Positions 39,501 to 49,041 of a stretch of 64,000 nt of DNA are shown here, piece after piece. Made by a program: the position numbers and the translations under genes. The DNA comes from Ciona intestinalis (lineage: Eukaryota > Chordata > Ascidiacea > Phlebobranchia > Cionidae), in the NCBI RefSeq assembly GCF_000224145.3, contig NC_020175.2, forward strand, positions 4,799,585 through 4,863,584, given 5' to 3'. Within the stretch, counting starts at the first letter, position 1. Every line of letters begins with the position of its first letter. The notes under the pieces were generated by a model. That model was not told where the DNA came from. It saw nothing but the letters and a program-made list of their open reading frames with translations, and made no database searches.

Positions 39501-41497
39501 ATGGGTCGTCTTTGATCCGATTATGATCCTCATCGTGGATGCTGCTCTGGGTCGATACACCAACTCCGCATCTCAACCTATCGGAGATGCATTTAAGCTA
39601 TATTGGCACTTCCTTAGAGTTGAAGGTATTAATTATATTATACTTTATATAACTTGTTATATGTTTATTTACAGTTTCCACTATTTCATACAGAATGTAT
39701 GTAACTTCTTTAATCTTGTGTGGCGGGGCAACGACGGATAAATAAGTTACATTAATTCATTTTTCAAAACAATCACCGAAAAAGTTACATACCTAGTAAT
39801 TCGTGGGCAAGAAAGAGGTGTATAAAACAGGACACCCGTGCTATAACGATTGCCATTACCCTGCCACGTAAAAATAAATAAGTTATATACATATATATAT
39901 ATATCTTCTTGCAGGCTCAGGAGTGATCGGCATCCCTATGGTTATCTTCCTGTATGCAGTAGTGATGTTCACAGCGTTCGTCATCTTGTATTTATACTTC
40001 CTCAAGCTTCATAACAATGGAAGGATCCTTGATGTCTTCCACCGACTCTGTGGGAAGGAGGAAGCTTTCTTCGTGCCGTATGACCTCGAGTTGAGTAACC
40101 AGGAGTTGAGTTTCATTGTAAAGAAGGCCGAACAATGGAGAGGGGAGGATGGGGAGAGAAGGAAGGTTTGTGATGTCATTATAGGGTTTGTGGAAAGTAG
40201 GATATGCTTGAATGCATCACTGTATGACCTCACCCATTTATAAAAGTAAAAAATAATTTACACCTATCTTACCCCAGGTAACAGTTTACGATTACATCTG
40301 GAGTGAAGAGATAGATCCAATGAAAGGAGAGAAAGTTGAAGAAGTTACGACGCACATCGCGATACATACGTTACATCTGGATGGACTGCGTGAAATATAT
40401 CGACACTTTCTAAGATTGCCAGGTTAGTGGGGTTGGCGTGTGATATAACATGGTGTTTTATTTCATTATATCTGCAGTAAACTAAATATGCCTTTTCTGT
40501 CCATTGTTTTTCATATTTTTTGGTAATTAATTTTGACCAGACTTGATCAATTAACCCAAACTGAGTCACTTTTTCAAATTTAAAGGATTATTTTCCACCA
40601 ACAGATGGAGCAATAGTTGAAGTGTTCGGGGAACTTGGGACAACAAACTTAACACCAGATGTTAAAACTGCTTTGTTGAAACGAGCAAATAGTTTGGAAA
40701 ATATTTTCCAAACATCAAGGTAGAAAGAGTATGTAAAAGATTTATTCACGCAGGAACGAAAACCTCACTTGAGTTTTCTGTTTTATACACCTCATGCCCG
40801 TTTATGAGTTTCCACATATGTAACTTTGTGTTTTTTTGTGTATGGCAGACAATTTAGGATCTTTTATGCAACTCAATACTGACTGCTAGATTAAATTATC
40901 TTTAAGTCTTCTTAGTTAGTAGCACAGGTTGTAACCATTATACCACATACGTCTATGGAGTTGAAATAATAGAAGTTATTGTATTATCTTTGTATATCAA
41001 CAGGGAACCTTCGTTAGCATCAGTGAGAATGACTGAACAATTAGTGAACAGAACAAACCATTTACAAGTTCCATCTACATATGGTATATAAAATTATAAA
41101 TAGACTTATTTTTTATTATATACAGTTAGTTACATAAACGTTTAGTTTTACTTCTATGTCAAAATACCAGCTTATGTTTACAAACCTTTTTTTCGTGTAT
41201 TTTTTAATCTAATTTTTAACATTCATCAACTTTTCTAAAAAGTCAACATATAAGATGTAAAAACACTTGTCGAGTCGACTTATGTATGAACACTCTTCCT
41301 ATATTAACACACTTGGTATATGAACACTTTTCATATATGAACACTCATCTCATTCACAAGGATTTGATGATCGTCCGGTGACAAGTGATTCCATGAAAAC
41401 TCGTGAAACGATTCACCGTGATAGCGATTCATCAGATGATCTCCCAACAACACAAATCATCTTCAATGATCATCAACAACAATCTTCAACTGCTTAA
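33535..41497 (+). CDS. Multi-pass membrane protein with N-terminal coiled coil, Ojoplano/OFCC1-like candidate (1022 aa, complete)
   Basis: Twenty-one exons: 33535-33580, 33774-33849, 34171-34285, 34616-34795, 35043-35186, 35369-35498, 35643-35769, 36058-36287, 36495-36655, 36940-37108, 37381-37574, 37837-37959, 38172-38326, 38589-38730, 39077-39211, 39412-39625, 39915-40165, 40278-40422, 40605-40719, 41004-41083, 41361-41497. The summed length is 3069 bases, exactly 1023 codons. Order: acidic N-terminus, charged coiled coil (exons 4-6), a globular region of about 200 residues beginning RRWRVEWSKTPQP that could be a C2-like beta-sandwich, a Ser/Asp-rich linker, and four or more hydrophobic segments (TILLLVLLWFARLYI; the NTFIFFPYTV region; VLLVLFSWV with LILAFSLWVV; IPMVIFLYAVVMFTAFVILY). 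A cytosolic-looking tail ends in DHQQQSSTA. The layout and phrases such as LPRYLSGQKEYEVEL recall the vertebrate opo/OFCC1 protein (eye and epithelial morphogenesis), but this is from memory and not certain. Confidence 0.7.
33880..34015 (+). repeat. SINE-like fragment
   Basis: Contains 'agagtgcttgctcc' and the 'atatgggttgtctaaattg' tail also found (reversed) near 61.0 kb. Intronic in the membrane-protein gene. Confidence 0.35.
34020..34580 (+). repeat. Dispersed short repeat, two copies (34020-34140, 34480-34580)
   Basis: Family core: 'acaaagttacatagGTGGTAACTTGTAAGC', then 'ggtgtatgaaacagaacac', 'gttataacga' and 'gataaataagtt'. Present in either orientation in many introns here, e.g. about 9545-9650, 11530-11640, 31925-32080. 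No tRNA box is clear and no coding frame exists. Confidence 0.7.
36780..36905 (-). repeat. tRNA-derived SINE-like element
   Basis: Read on the minus strand it shows a box A-like TGGCACAGTGGTTGG and, about 35 bases later, a box B-like GGGTTCAAGGC, followed by an unrelated tail. It lies in an intron of the multi-pass membrane protein gene. Related copies are at about 24580-24745, 60990-61140, 46250-46325 and 33880-34010. Confidence 0.6.
38795..39015. repeat. Dispersed short repeat in inverted arrangement
   Basis: One reversed copy (about 38795-38865, 'acaggtgttttgttttatac..gtcaccacgtatg') and one forward copy (about 38938-39010), separated by an (AT)n run. Same family as at 34.0 kb. Together they could fold into a long hairpin in the intron. 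Confidence 0.6.
39755..39890 (+). repeat. Dispersed short repeat copy
   Basis: Forward copy ('gttacatacctagtaattcg', 'ggtgtataaaacaggacacc', 'gctataacga', 'aaaataaataagtt') followed by an (AT)n run. Intronic. Confidence 0.65.
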
Positions 41498-42549
41498 ATC
41501 TTCTATACTATTTTGTGACAAGCCAAACATACCATATCATTATCAAATGTAATCAAATATCTCCTAATAGACTAAATATTAAGCATAATGTAGCTAACCT
41601 TTGGGTATCCAATTTTCAAATTTACATTCTCTCCAACTTAGGTAAGCATACAATAAAACGAACTAACTTTCCACTAACACTAACAATGCTTTGTGAACCA
41701 CTGTAGTTTAAATAACGAAAATCAATACCAAATATTAAACGTAAACTAATAACACAGCTTTGACTACCCAATTTTCAAAACTATGTTTCAAACAACTTTT
41801 TGTAAGTCTAAATAATAGCAGTTAAAATGCTTTATAACCACTGTAGTAGGCGACCAAACCAACTTTAAACATGATATATCACTGTCTTAAACAGTGACTA
41901 AGCAATAATACTTGCAAGTCATCATAATTCTGCACTGTCGTAATACTTGTTACATATTATCATTGTGTATTTATAACATGATATATTTTTACAAATAATC
42001 ACTGGAATTAGACATTATAGTTTTGCACTTTTTGTATCATTTTTGATTCTTCACTGTAAAATATTGTTTAGTGCCGTTAAGGTTTTTAGCAAGTACGTTT
42101 TGAGATACTCACAGTGCAATTGTTGAATATATATTTTAATTTACCGCATTCATAGTAATGGTAACTGAAATATAAGTAGAAGTAGAAAAAAAAAAAAAAA
42201 CTGCACAAATACTGAGTTTTCATTGAACAACAAGATTTCATAACAATTGCACCAATGGCACAGGTTTAATTGATAACCTAACGAAGTTCAGTATTAAATG
42301 CTACAAAATACAGACACAAAAATTGAGTTTGACAAACTGTACTATGACTACGAGAGATATATTTCGCATTGAAAGGTATCACCAGTCTTTCATTTAAATA
42401 GAAACTATGCAGACAAAACTATGTTTTTATCATGTTGACAAAACAGAAGTTTTAAGTTCCAAATTAGCTTTTGTGCAACATTGCCAACAAAAAAGAATAT
42501 ACTATTGGTTACATTAGAAACCAGATGTCAGAAGATTTTTAACAATTTC
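41498..42549. other. Convergent 3' flanks of the membrane-protein gene and TMEM199
   Basis: No coding exon seen. AT-rich UTR-like sequence with a poly(A) run of about 16 at 42185-42200. The two neighbouring genes end tail to tail here. Confidence 0.5.
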
Positions 42550-43359
42550 TCATTTAGATTTACGAATTTCTAAATTCTGTTTATGTTCTTTTAGTTCAAG
42601 TTCTGACTTTTCCATTCCACGTATTGCAAGGAATATCTCAATACACAACAACACAGTGGCTGCTGCAACGCCAATACCAACTCTTAACATTAAGTTTGGC
42701 ACAAGCGACTTTAGAATGAAAGTTGTAGCAAATACAGTGGCAATCATGGTCACAGCAAAGTTGAGACCACTAATAACGGGGGCTTTTGAGCCACTTTTTA
42801 ACCCAGTGGGTGTGGTAATGTTAGACACCATGTTTTTGTATCGATAATTTTCTTCAGCAGCGCGCAGTTTTTTTAATCTTTTTTCCAACTCCGGATTTGA
42901 AGGCGGTTTTTCCAGTTCAGGTAAAATAAGATCACTATTACAGAATATTTCTGATAAACATGGTTTTAATGATTGATTCTTGCATTTCCAACGAGAAAAC
43001 TAAAAAATAAATTCACATTTGTTAATATGTAGTAATTACACATCTATTTAACAATTATTTTTACCAAACCAGCCAATCAGTTAAGAAAGTACGTTATTGG
43101 ATTCATTTAAAAGTATTTTAAAAAACTTGAATAAGTTACGTATACTTAATATTAAATCCCAGAACATTTCACCGAGAGTTGTTAAACCAAATGATATGAA
43201 AAACATACCAACCTGTATCACTGTCTTGATTGAAAGTTGAAAATTTTCTTCACAATTTATTTCATTCTTTACTTCAGCTGGCAGTTCTTCATTTAAAGCA
43301 AATAATTTTAACTTTTCCCACGAACTGGGAGTAAACTTAACTTTTAACTCACTGCCCAT
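42550..43359 (-). CDS. TMEM199: TMEM199 / VMA12-like V-ATPase assembly factor (198 aa)
   Basis: Two exons, 43213-43359 (ATG at 43359, MGSELKVKF) and 42550-42999, joined in phase 0. The second exon has the family hallmark LPELEKPPSNPELEKRLKKL followed by YKNM, then two hydrophobic segments (LNFAVTMIATVFATTFILK and GIGVAAATVLLCIEIFLAI) and a lysine-rich C-terminal tail ending EIRKSK, which could serve as an ER-retrieval dilysine-type signal. Length is close to human TMEM199 as I recall it (about 208 aa). The family resides in the ER/ERGIC and helps assemble the Vo sector of the proton pump. An acceptor ('attattttag') lies 14 bases upstream of the ATG, suggesting a 5' UTR intron or trans-splice site. 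Confidence 0.85.
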
Positions 43360-43828
43360 CACTAAATGCAATATTCTAAAATAATAAAAAGCATGATGTT
43401 ACTAAATGAGATGAAACTAAATACAAAACATCCAACGCCAGTGCTTTATGTCCTACCAAGGGTCCTTATAAACCCAAGCCTGGTGTGGCAGGGAAAGCAG
43501 ATTTTTGCACTGCATTAATCAGTAAACATTTCAACCAGGGAGTTAGATGTACTTTCTAAAATTGTAAGATTAAATATCCCTAAAACTTTTAAAACATGAG
43601 AATAAGGAATAGTTAACCATGCATTTCTTTGAAACATTAACTAAATGGCTGTAATATTTATATTTATTAGTTATTCCGTTGTGGAAAACTTCAGAGTGAG
43701 CCTGCCAACCCTGCCACTCTAGGTTTGGCGAAAATATGGAACTGGCTTTTTTATGGTCTTAGTTATTTGCAAGCACCTCAGTAACAATATTGTCAAAAAT
43801 TCAAAATAAAGTTTCGCGCAAATTAAAA

Positions 43829-46431
43829 CTAAGAATCATCTTTTTTTCGCATGTTCCGACTTTTTTTAACATTTGTTTTTCTTTTTTTAAAGGCAACAAC
43901 TTCGAAAACGGCATCATCGGAAGCGGCAACAACAGTTTTTTCCTCGAATTCAATCTTGGGAGGAACTTCCTTAACAAATACAGGAGCTTCGTATTCATAT
44001 GTGGGCTCAGGTCTGAAAAACAACAATATTTATAATAACAAAGATACAAAAAAAGTAATTAAAAAGTTAAATAAAAAATGTAATCGAAAATATAATCAGT
44101 TTAATCATCCAATAAGTTACAAACGCGGTAACTCCTAAGCAAGCACAAAGTGTATGAAACAGAACACCGTGTTGTAACAACTGTCGTTTCCCCATCATGC
44201 GGGATAAATAAGTTGGATTCACTCATGCAATACCATTCCTTATGCAAGAATGCAACAAAAGAAAAATCACCCCTTTATATCACATGATCATCCCAAAAAT
44301 GAATAATAACATTCTAAAAGTACAAAACACAAAACTACTTTTTAGATGAACATCTTAAAAAAATATAAACGTTTGAGAAACCAATAATCAACAAACAACA
44401 TACTCTTCCTTCTCCACGGTCTCCCAACTACCATACGGGTGTGATGACTTGGATGATGATGATTTAAATGTAGATGATTTAGGTGGTGGTTTGAATGTGT
44501 TGGTGGTTACAGGGTTAACATGGGCCACTGTGTCTTGGATTTTCCGCTTCTTAGGTTTTGCAATAAGGTGGTCCGTGGATGCTGTGTTTAAATTATAATC
44601 ATAAATTTTGTGCAAAGTAGAAAAATTGATTAATTACAGTAGCAAAGATTAAGTTAATTAATATAACAAGAAAGAGAAGGGAATTACCACAAACGACAGT
44701 CCATATACCCACAGTTTGGGTAAAAACTACTTGAGTAAAATCACCAGTTAAAAGCATAGCTGCTTAACACACAAAAACTCAGTAAACAATAAAATGTTGA
44801 CCTGCACTAGTTTGTGGCAAAGGTTGAGGTTTCTTTGGTTCAAGATGGGCAGGTAATTTTAATCCCTGCAATTCAAGGTCTTTCCTATATTGTTGTATAG
44901 CGGCTGATTCCATCCGTTTTAAATATCCATCAGCTCGCTGGTTTGTTGCGTGTTGTTGTTTACTATTCTTCTTTATCTGGATAACAACGATTTAACCTCC
45001 TTTTTATTTATTCTTTCGTTTTTAATAACAAAATTCACAAGTCAGGAATGTCTGGAGTAGCATGTCGCTCAACTTTTAAAGGGCCTAAACACACCCCACG
45101 TCACTTTTATTTTTTATGGTAAATTCATAAAGCGACTGTTTTATTGATTCCAAAAATACTTTGCTTTTTAAAATTGGTCCAGTATAGGCGGAGATATTCG
45201 TCCTCAAACAGTGATCTCTAGCGCTGTCTTTTTTTTACTACGAGCTCCGTGATTGTGACGTAGGAACGTACTAGTCACGTGACTGATTAATTCGTAAAAG
45301 CGAAACCTGTGTTTTTTTTGTGCTTTTTTGCGTTTTTTTTGTTCTCTCGTTTTTCGCTGAAAACACTGCCTCTCACCTTTCTGAATGAGAGCGGCCACGC
45401 TTCAACAATTTTGTGACGTGTTTGTCACGTGGGTAGTACACTTCTCAATTTTTTTCGCCACGCAACTTTCAAATCAGTTTTTTGAATTTCACGGTGTTTG
45501 AGCTGGAATATCTTTGGTTATACAGAACCGATTAAAACAAGTAAGGTGTCGTTGGAATTAGAAAAACACACTCTATCGATTAAAGCGAAGTACATTTGGG
45601 GTGTGTTTAGGCCCTTTAAAACGGAAGTAACATCATATGTTTTAGAACCCTAGTTTTAATCATAAAACAGCTTTTACCCTGCTGTTAGGTGTGTATTAAT
45701 CAAGAAGGTTTAAAAATGTATAGTATAATAGAATAAATAGATGAAGTGGTTAAACAAATTGAGATACAAATACAAACAAATTTAAAATAAAAGGTTTAAT
45801 ATAAAGTTTATTGTTTGGTTTATGAATAAAAAATGTTATTGATTTACCATTTTATAAACCTAAATGTAAATCCCTTGCATAAAACATTGAATCTCATTCA
45901 TTTTAGTGGTACTTTATTTAAGAAAAACAAAAACAATCTTAAAGGAAATACACAAACAGTTATATTTCCTGCGAGTTGTTTATTTTAGACTCGATTACTC
46001 TGTATGTATCAACACACTGGCAGTGGTTGGTACATAACTACTTAATATTGGTTAATATTTTACAAACAACTGACTTGTTCAATCTGCCGTTCCTTTTTCG
46101 CCTGGTGACTTTTACCTCGTTCATGAAAGTCAATGCTCTGAAATAAAAAAAATAAATAATATTTTTAGGAATGCAGTATCATACTAAAGAACTTTAAACG
46201 TACACTATTTTAAAAAGGAAAAATATTAACTGCATAACATAATAGCTGTGGTGGAGTGAGTAGCACACCTGCATGTAAACCACCTGATAAAGGGTCAAGG
46301 CTTGGCGCTGCTCCCATTTAAATATAAAATAAATAAAGTCTTTAAATAACTCACTGACCGCTTTGTTGTCACCGATCCAACATTTACAAACTTCGCAAAA
46401 TTTTCTGGGTTGAGATTTCCAATAAGATGCC
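43829..46431 (-). CDS. WBP4: WBP4 (FBP21)-like spliceosomal protein lacking WW domains
   Basis: Exons 46359-46431, 46075-46137, 44802-44976, 44404-44581, 43829-44012. The start codon is probably split: exon 46431 begins G-GCA after an acceptor, so an unlocated 5' exon ending in AT would give M-A-S-Y-W-K-S-Q. The N-terminus is a U1C/matrin-type zinc finger (YWKSQPRKFCEVCKCWIGDN, then FHERGKSHQ). It is followed by a helix of the family type (MESAAIQQYRKDLELQGL), an HPYGSWETVEKEE segment and the family C-terminus FKKRKTNVKKSRNMRKKDD. All junctions are in phase and total 224 residues, against about 376 in human. The two tandem WW domains that sit in the middle of vertebrate WBP4 are not encoded between these exons. 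The family acts in pre-mRNA splicing as part of the B complex. Confidence 0.8.
44100..44225 (+). repeat. Dispersed short repeat copy
   Basis: Forward copy ('gcggtaactcctaagcaagc', 'gtgtatgaaacagaacacc', 'gataaataagttgg'). Lies in the last intron of WBP4, opposite strand. Confidence 0.65.
44690..44761 (-). CDS. Possible 72-nt cassette exon of WBP4
   Basis: In the intron between WBP4 exons 44802-44976 and 44404-44581 there is a stretch open in the correct frame. It is bounded by a good acceptor ('tgttaagcag') and a GTAATT donor, symmetric in phase (2 + 69 + 1 bases). It would insert 24 residues including LLTGDFTQVVFTQTVGIW and resembles the neighbouring PYGSWETV motif in its G-x-W-x-x-V ending. 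It could be chance. Confidence 0.35.
45080..45615. mobile_element. MITE with TTAA-flanked terminal inverted repeats (about 536 bp)
   Basis: Perfect terminal inverted repeats of about 20 bases, AGGGCCTAAACACACCCCA on the left and its complement on the right, each abutted by TTAA (45076-45079 and 45616-45619). A TTAA target duplication points to a piggyBac-type non-autonomous element; a TAA/TTA duplication (Harbinger-type) cannot be excluded because the flank is palindromic. There is no transposase frame. It sits inside a WBP4 intron. The near-perfect ends suggest a fairly recent insertion. Confidence 0.8.
46250..46325 (+). repeat. tRNA-derived SINE-like fragment
   Basis: TGGTGGAGTGAGTAGC (box A-like) and GGGTCAAGGCTTGG (box B-like) about 40 bases apart. 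Inside a WBP4 intron, opposite strand. Confidence 0.45.
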
Positions 46432-47475
46432 CTGGAGTAAATACTTGGTCACGAACATGTACAAATAATATTGGTGAAAAAGAGGGGACATACTTTTATT
46501 TACACTGCGACTGCATTAAAAGGTTAGCGATAATAACAGTAGTTATTACATGGGAGTCTTGTTTCATACACCTCATGCCTACTTCCAAATTACAGTGTAC
46601 GCAATTTTGCAAGTTAGGGCTATTGTTTTTAAGCCAAGCAGAAAATTTGTACACTGCAATAAAAGGTATAACAATACTTAGGCAGCATCCCAGTTTTATA
46701 CCTTCAACTTTTATATATAACATAGGTTTTCACTGTTAGGTGTCTATACAAACAGACAGAACGAAAGTAAATTGACACAATAATCAATAAGGTACCCTAT
46801 GTTTGATGAAGTGAATTTAAAAAATGTCACTCAAGATTTTATTAAAAAAAAACTGACCCCTAGGTAAGAATCTAATTCAATATAATTAATCAAACTTATT
46901 TTAGGAAACAAAGACTTACATGTTCTTCAGTTATCTTAACTTGACCAGTTTCAAATCATTTTAAACAACTCTAACAACAATTTTCTAGGAGTAATACACA
47001 TGGAGTATAATGTTATTAACTCAATCATGAATCACTATGTGTGAATACCTTGCTTCAAATTAAGCACTTCTGTAATTCACACAAACATAATATTTGCATC
47101 AAGTTACACAAACACACATTGCACTTTTGAAAGGTAATAGGAAATCAAACTACTTAATCGACCAAAAATATTGTTTAGCTTGAAAAAAATTACAGACATA
47201 AATTGCTTTTAAAGTGTAATCAATTTTTTGTTATTTACAAAAACACATTTTTCTCATTGAGTTATGACTCTTGGGATACAAAAATGAAATAAACATGTTA
47301 CAATTATGAAATATAAAGTGAAACTCACACTCTGGCACACAATGTATTGTAATATAAGACGTGAAACTGCTGAGTATGATATCAGAAATGACATTTTATA
47401 TCAATATTAGAATTACTATAATGAAGTAATACATGTGTTGCTATCAATCAGTTAATATAATGAACCTTTCCCCCA
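46432..47475. other. Region between WBP4 and the sorting nexin gene
   Basis: No coding exon recognised, although the unlocated first exon of WBP4 should lie in its left part. Contains one interspersed repeat (about 46530-46620) and AT-rich sequence that probably includes the sorting nexin 3' UTR. Confidence 0.4.
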
Positions 47476-49041
47476 CTAAGCAATGGCCCTTGCCTCTGGC
47501 ATAAATGCTTCCCAATTCTTAATGTTCTGCTCCTGACTCTTCATGAGATTCTTAAGGAAGATGAGAACTAACTGTCTGAAGTCCACCACGCGATCTTGCT
47601 CGAAAGCTTGCATCTCTTTCTTTATCTCTGCGGACAGCTCGTCAAAATCGCTCTTGCATGTTTGGACTCTCGCTTCCAGTTCTTTAATATCCGCTTGAAT
47701 TTGAGCGATTTTATCTGTCCTTCCAGAGGCTTGCATCTTTGCTTCTGCTTCTTTCTTCCTTTGAACGTTTTGCTCTGCGTTCTGCCAGTTTTGCCAGCTC
47801 TTCACCCTGACCATGAAAATCTCTTTGATTTCTGTAATAATACGCAGATAATCAGCAAGTGTTTCAGCCACAGCGTAGTAATCTGTATTAGATTGTTCCT
47901 GATGAACATTCTCGATTTTTTCGAACGCATCGGAAAGTTGCGCAAGCGCACGAGATAGGGCAGTGTGCTCCTCAGCATTTCCCAGTGTTGCCGAACTCTT
48001 TGCAAAAAGTGCAGTGTTGACCGCAAGTTCCTTTCTATGATGCACAAGACTTTCAAAGGATGCGTGCAACTTTCTAAGCTGCTGTTCCAAGCTTTCAATT
48101 TGTTGTTGCTTCTCTTCAAACCATGAATCCTCTTCTGTCATCTTGATAGTTATTTTGCTCAAAGCACCTTCAACATTTTTCACCAACCTCATGACCCCAG
48201 CTCCACTCAATGCTCTGGTGTTAGTTGCTTGCGGCAGCTCCTCTTGCTCAAGAAAATCTCGGAAATCCTGGTCCTGCACAAGTGTATTGTGCCTCGCAAC
48301 TCTGTTCAAATATCTCTCCAAAGCTGCTCTTCTTTTTTCAACAAAATCAATCGAAACAGCTTCCTCGTCGGTTTTCGACATTTTAATTAGCGTCATGCCA
48401 ACTATACTTTTTTCAGGGGCGGGCGGGACTATTCTACCAGCGTGGCGATGTTTTGCCAATAACTTTTCATGAATACCAAGGAAATCACTGAACCTCCGGT
48501 CCACTGCCAGTTCTGCTCGCTTGAAACTTGGGATGGAGGTCTTGGTACGAACTCTATACGACATATAAGCATTCATACCATCTCCTACCTTATGTGGGTC
48601 GGATACTTGGATAGTAATATCATTTACTTTAGAATCATACTGTGAGCTATGAGATGCTTTGCTATAATCATCCTTAGCAGTATCCGTGTACTTGGTTGGA
48701 ACTTCAATTGAAATATTTGGCAAGTTTGCTGAAGCAGACGCGCTTTCAAACATATCATCATCATCGTCATCATCCAATAACTCTGGCTCCACTTTTACCG
48801 GCTCCGGAGCCGCGGCTTCTTTAACCACCGGAACCGGGTCAGGTTCAGTAACAACTGTCGGCTTGGTGACAACTTCTTCTTGAGAAACAACTTCTGCTTG
48901 TTTGACACTTTCCTCTTGATTGACAGGTTTTTCTGCTGCATCATCATCAAGGTTGATCTCTGTTTCTACTGGAGCAATCTCACTCCCAACTTCTTCTGTT
49001 TCTTCATCATCAAACGGAGGCGGTTCTCGGCTGTCACTCAT
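47476..49041 (-). CDS. Sorting nexin SNX1/SNX2-like, uninterrupted single coding exon (521 aa)
   Basis: A full-length retromer-associated sorting nexin in one open frame. It has an acidic, disordered N-terminus (residues 1-110), a PX domain at about 140-268 with the phosphoinositide-binding RRFSDF (182-187) and PPAPEKS (206-212) motifs, and a C-terminal BAR coiled-coil domain (about 300-515) that includes SWQNWQNAEQ and ends FLKNLMKSQEQNIKNWEAFM. Length equals human SNX1/SNX2 (about 520). Family members dimerise, bend endosomal membrane and carry cargo to the trans-Golgi. The coding region has no introns, unlike its neighbours. An acceptor 'aatatttcag' ends four bases before the ATG, so the mature 5' end is probably made by trans-splicing or a 5' UTR intron. 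One gene may stand for both vertebrate paralogues. Confidence 0.9.
   Translation of the reverse strand: MSDSREPPPFDDEETEEVGSEIAPVETEINLDDDAAEKPVNQEESVKQAEVVSQEEVVTKPTVVTEPDPVPVVKEAAAPEPVKVEPELLDDDDDDDMFESASASANLPNISIEVPTKYTDTAKDDYSKASHSSQYDSKVNDITIQVSDPHKVGDGMNAYMSYRVRTKTSIPSFKRAELAVDRRFSDFLGIHEKLLAKHRHAGRIVPPAPEKSIVGMTLIKMSKTDEEAVSIDFVEKRRAALERYLNRVARHNTLVQDQDFRDFLEQEELPQATNTRALSGAGVMRLVKNVEGALSKITIKMTEEDSWFEEKQQQIESLEQQLRKLHASFESLVHHRKELAVNTALFAKSSATLGNAEEHTALSRALAQLSDAFEKIENVHQEQSNTDYYAVAETLADYLRIITEIKEIFMVRVKSWQNWQNAEQNVQRKKEAEAKMQASGRTDKIAQIQADIKELEARVQTCKSDFDELSAEIKKEMQAFEQDRVVDFRQLVLIFLKNLMKSQEQNIKNWEAFMPEARAIA

Noticed and set aside
45204-45398. Lysine-rich minus-strand ORF
   Set aside because: It lies wholly inside the TTAA-flanked MITE and has no start context or homology.
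42550-46431. WBP4-TMEM199 as a trans-spliced operon
   Set aside because: They share strand and order, but about 470 bases separate the stop from the next start, much more than the few bases usual in Ciona operons. A possible acceptor alone is not enough.
47596-47958. + strand ORFs opposite the sorting nexin
   Set aside because: Shadows of a conserved 521-codon minus-strand gene.
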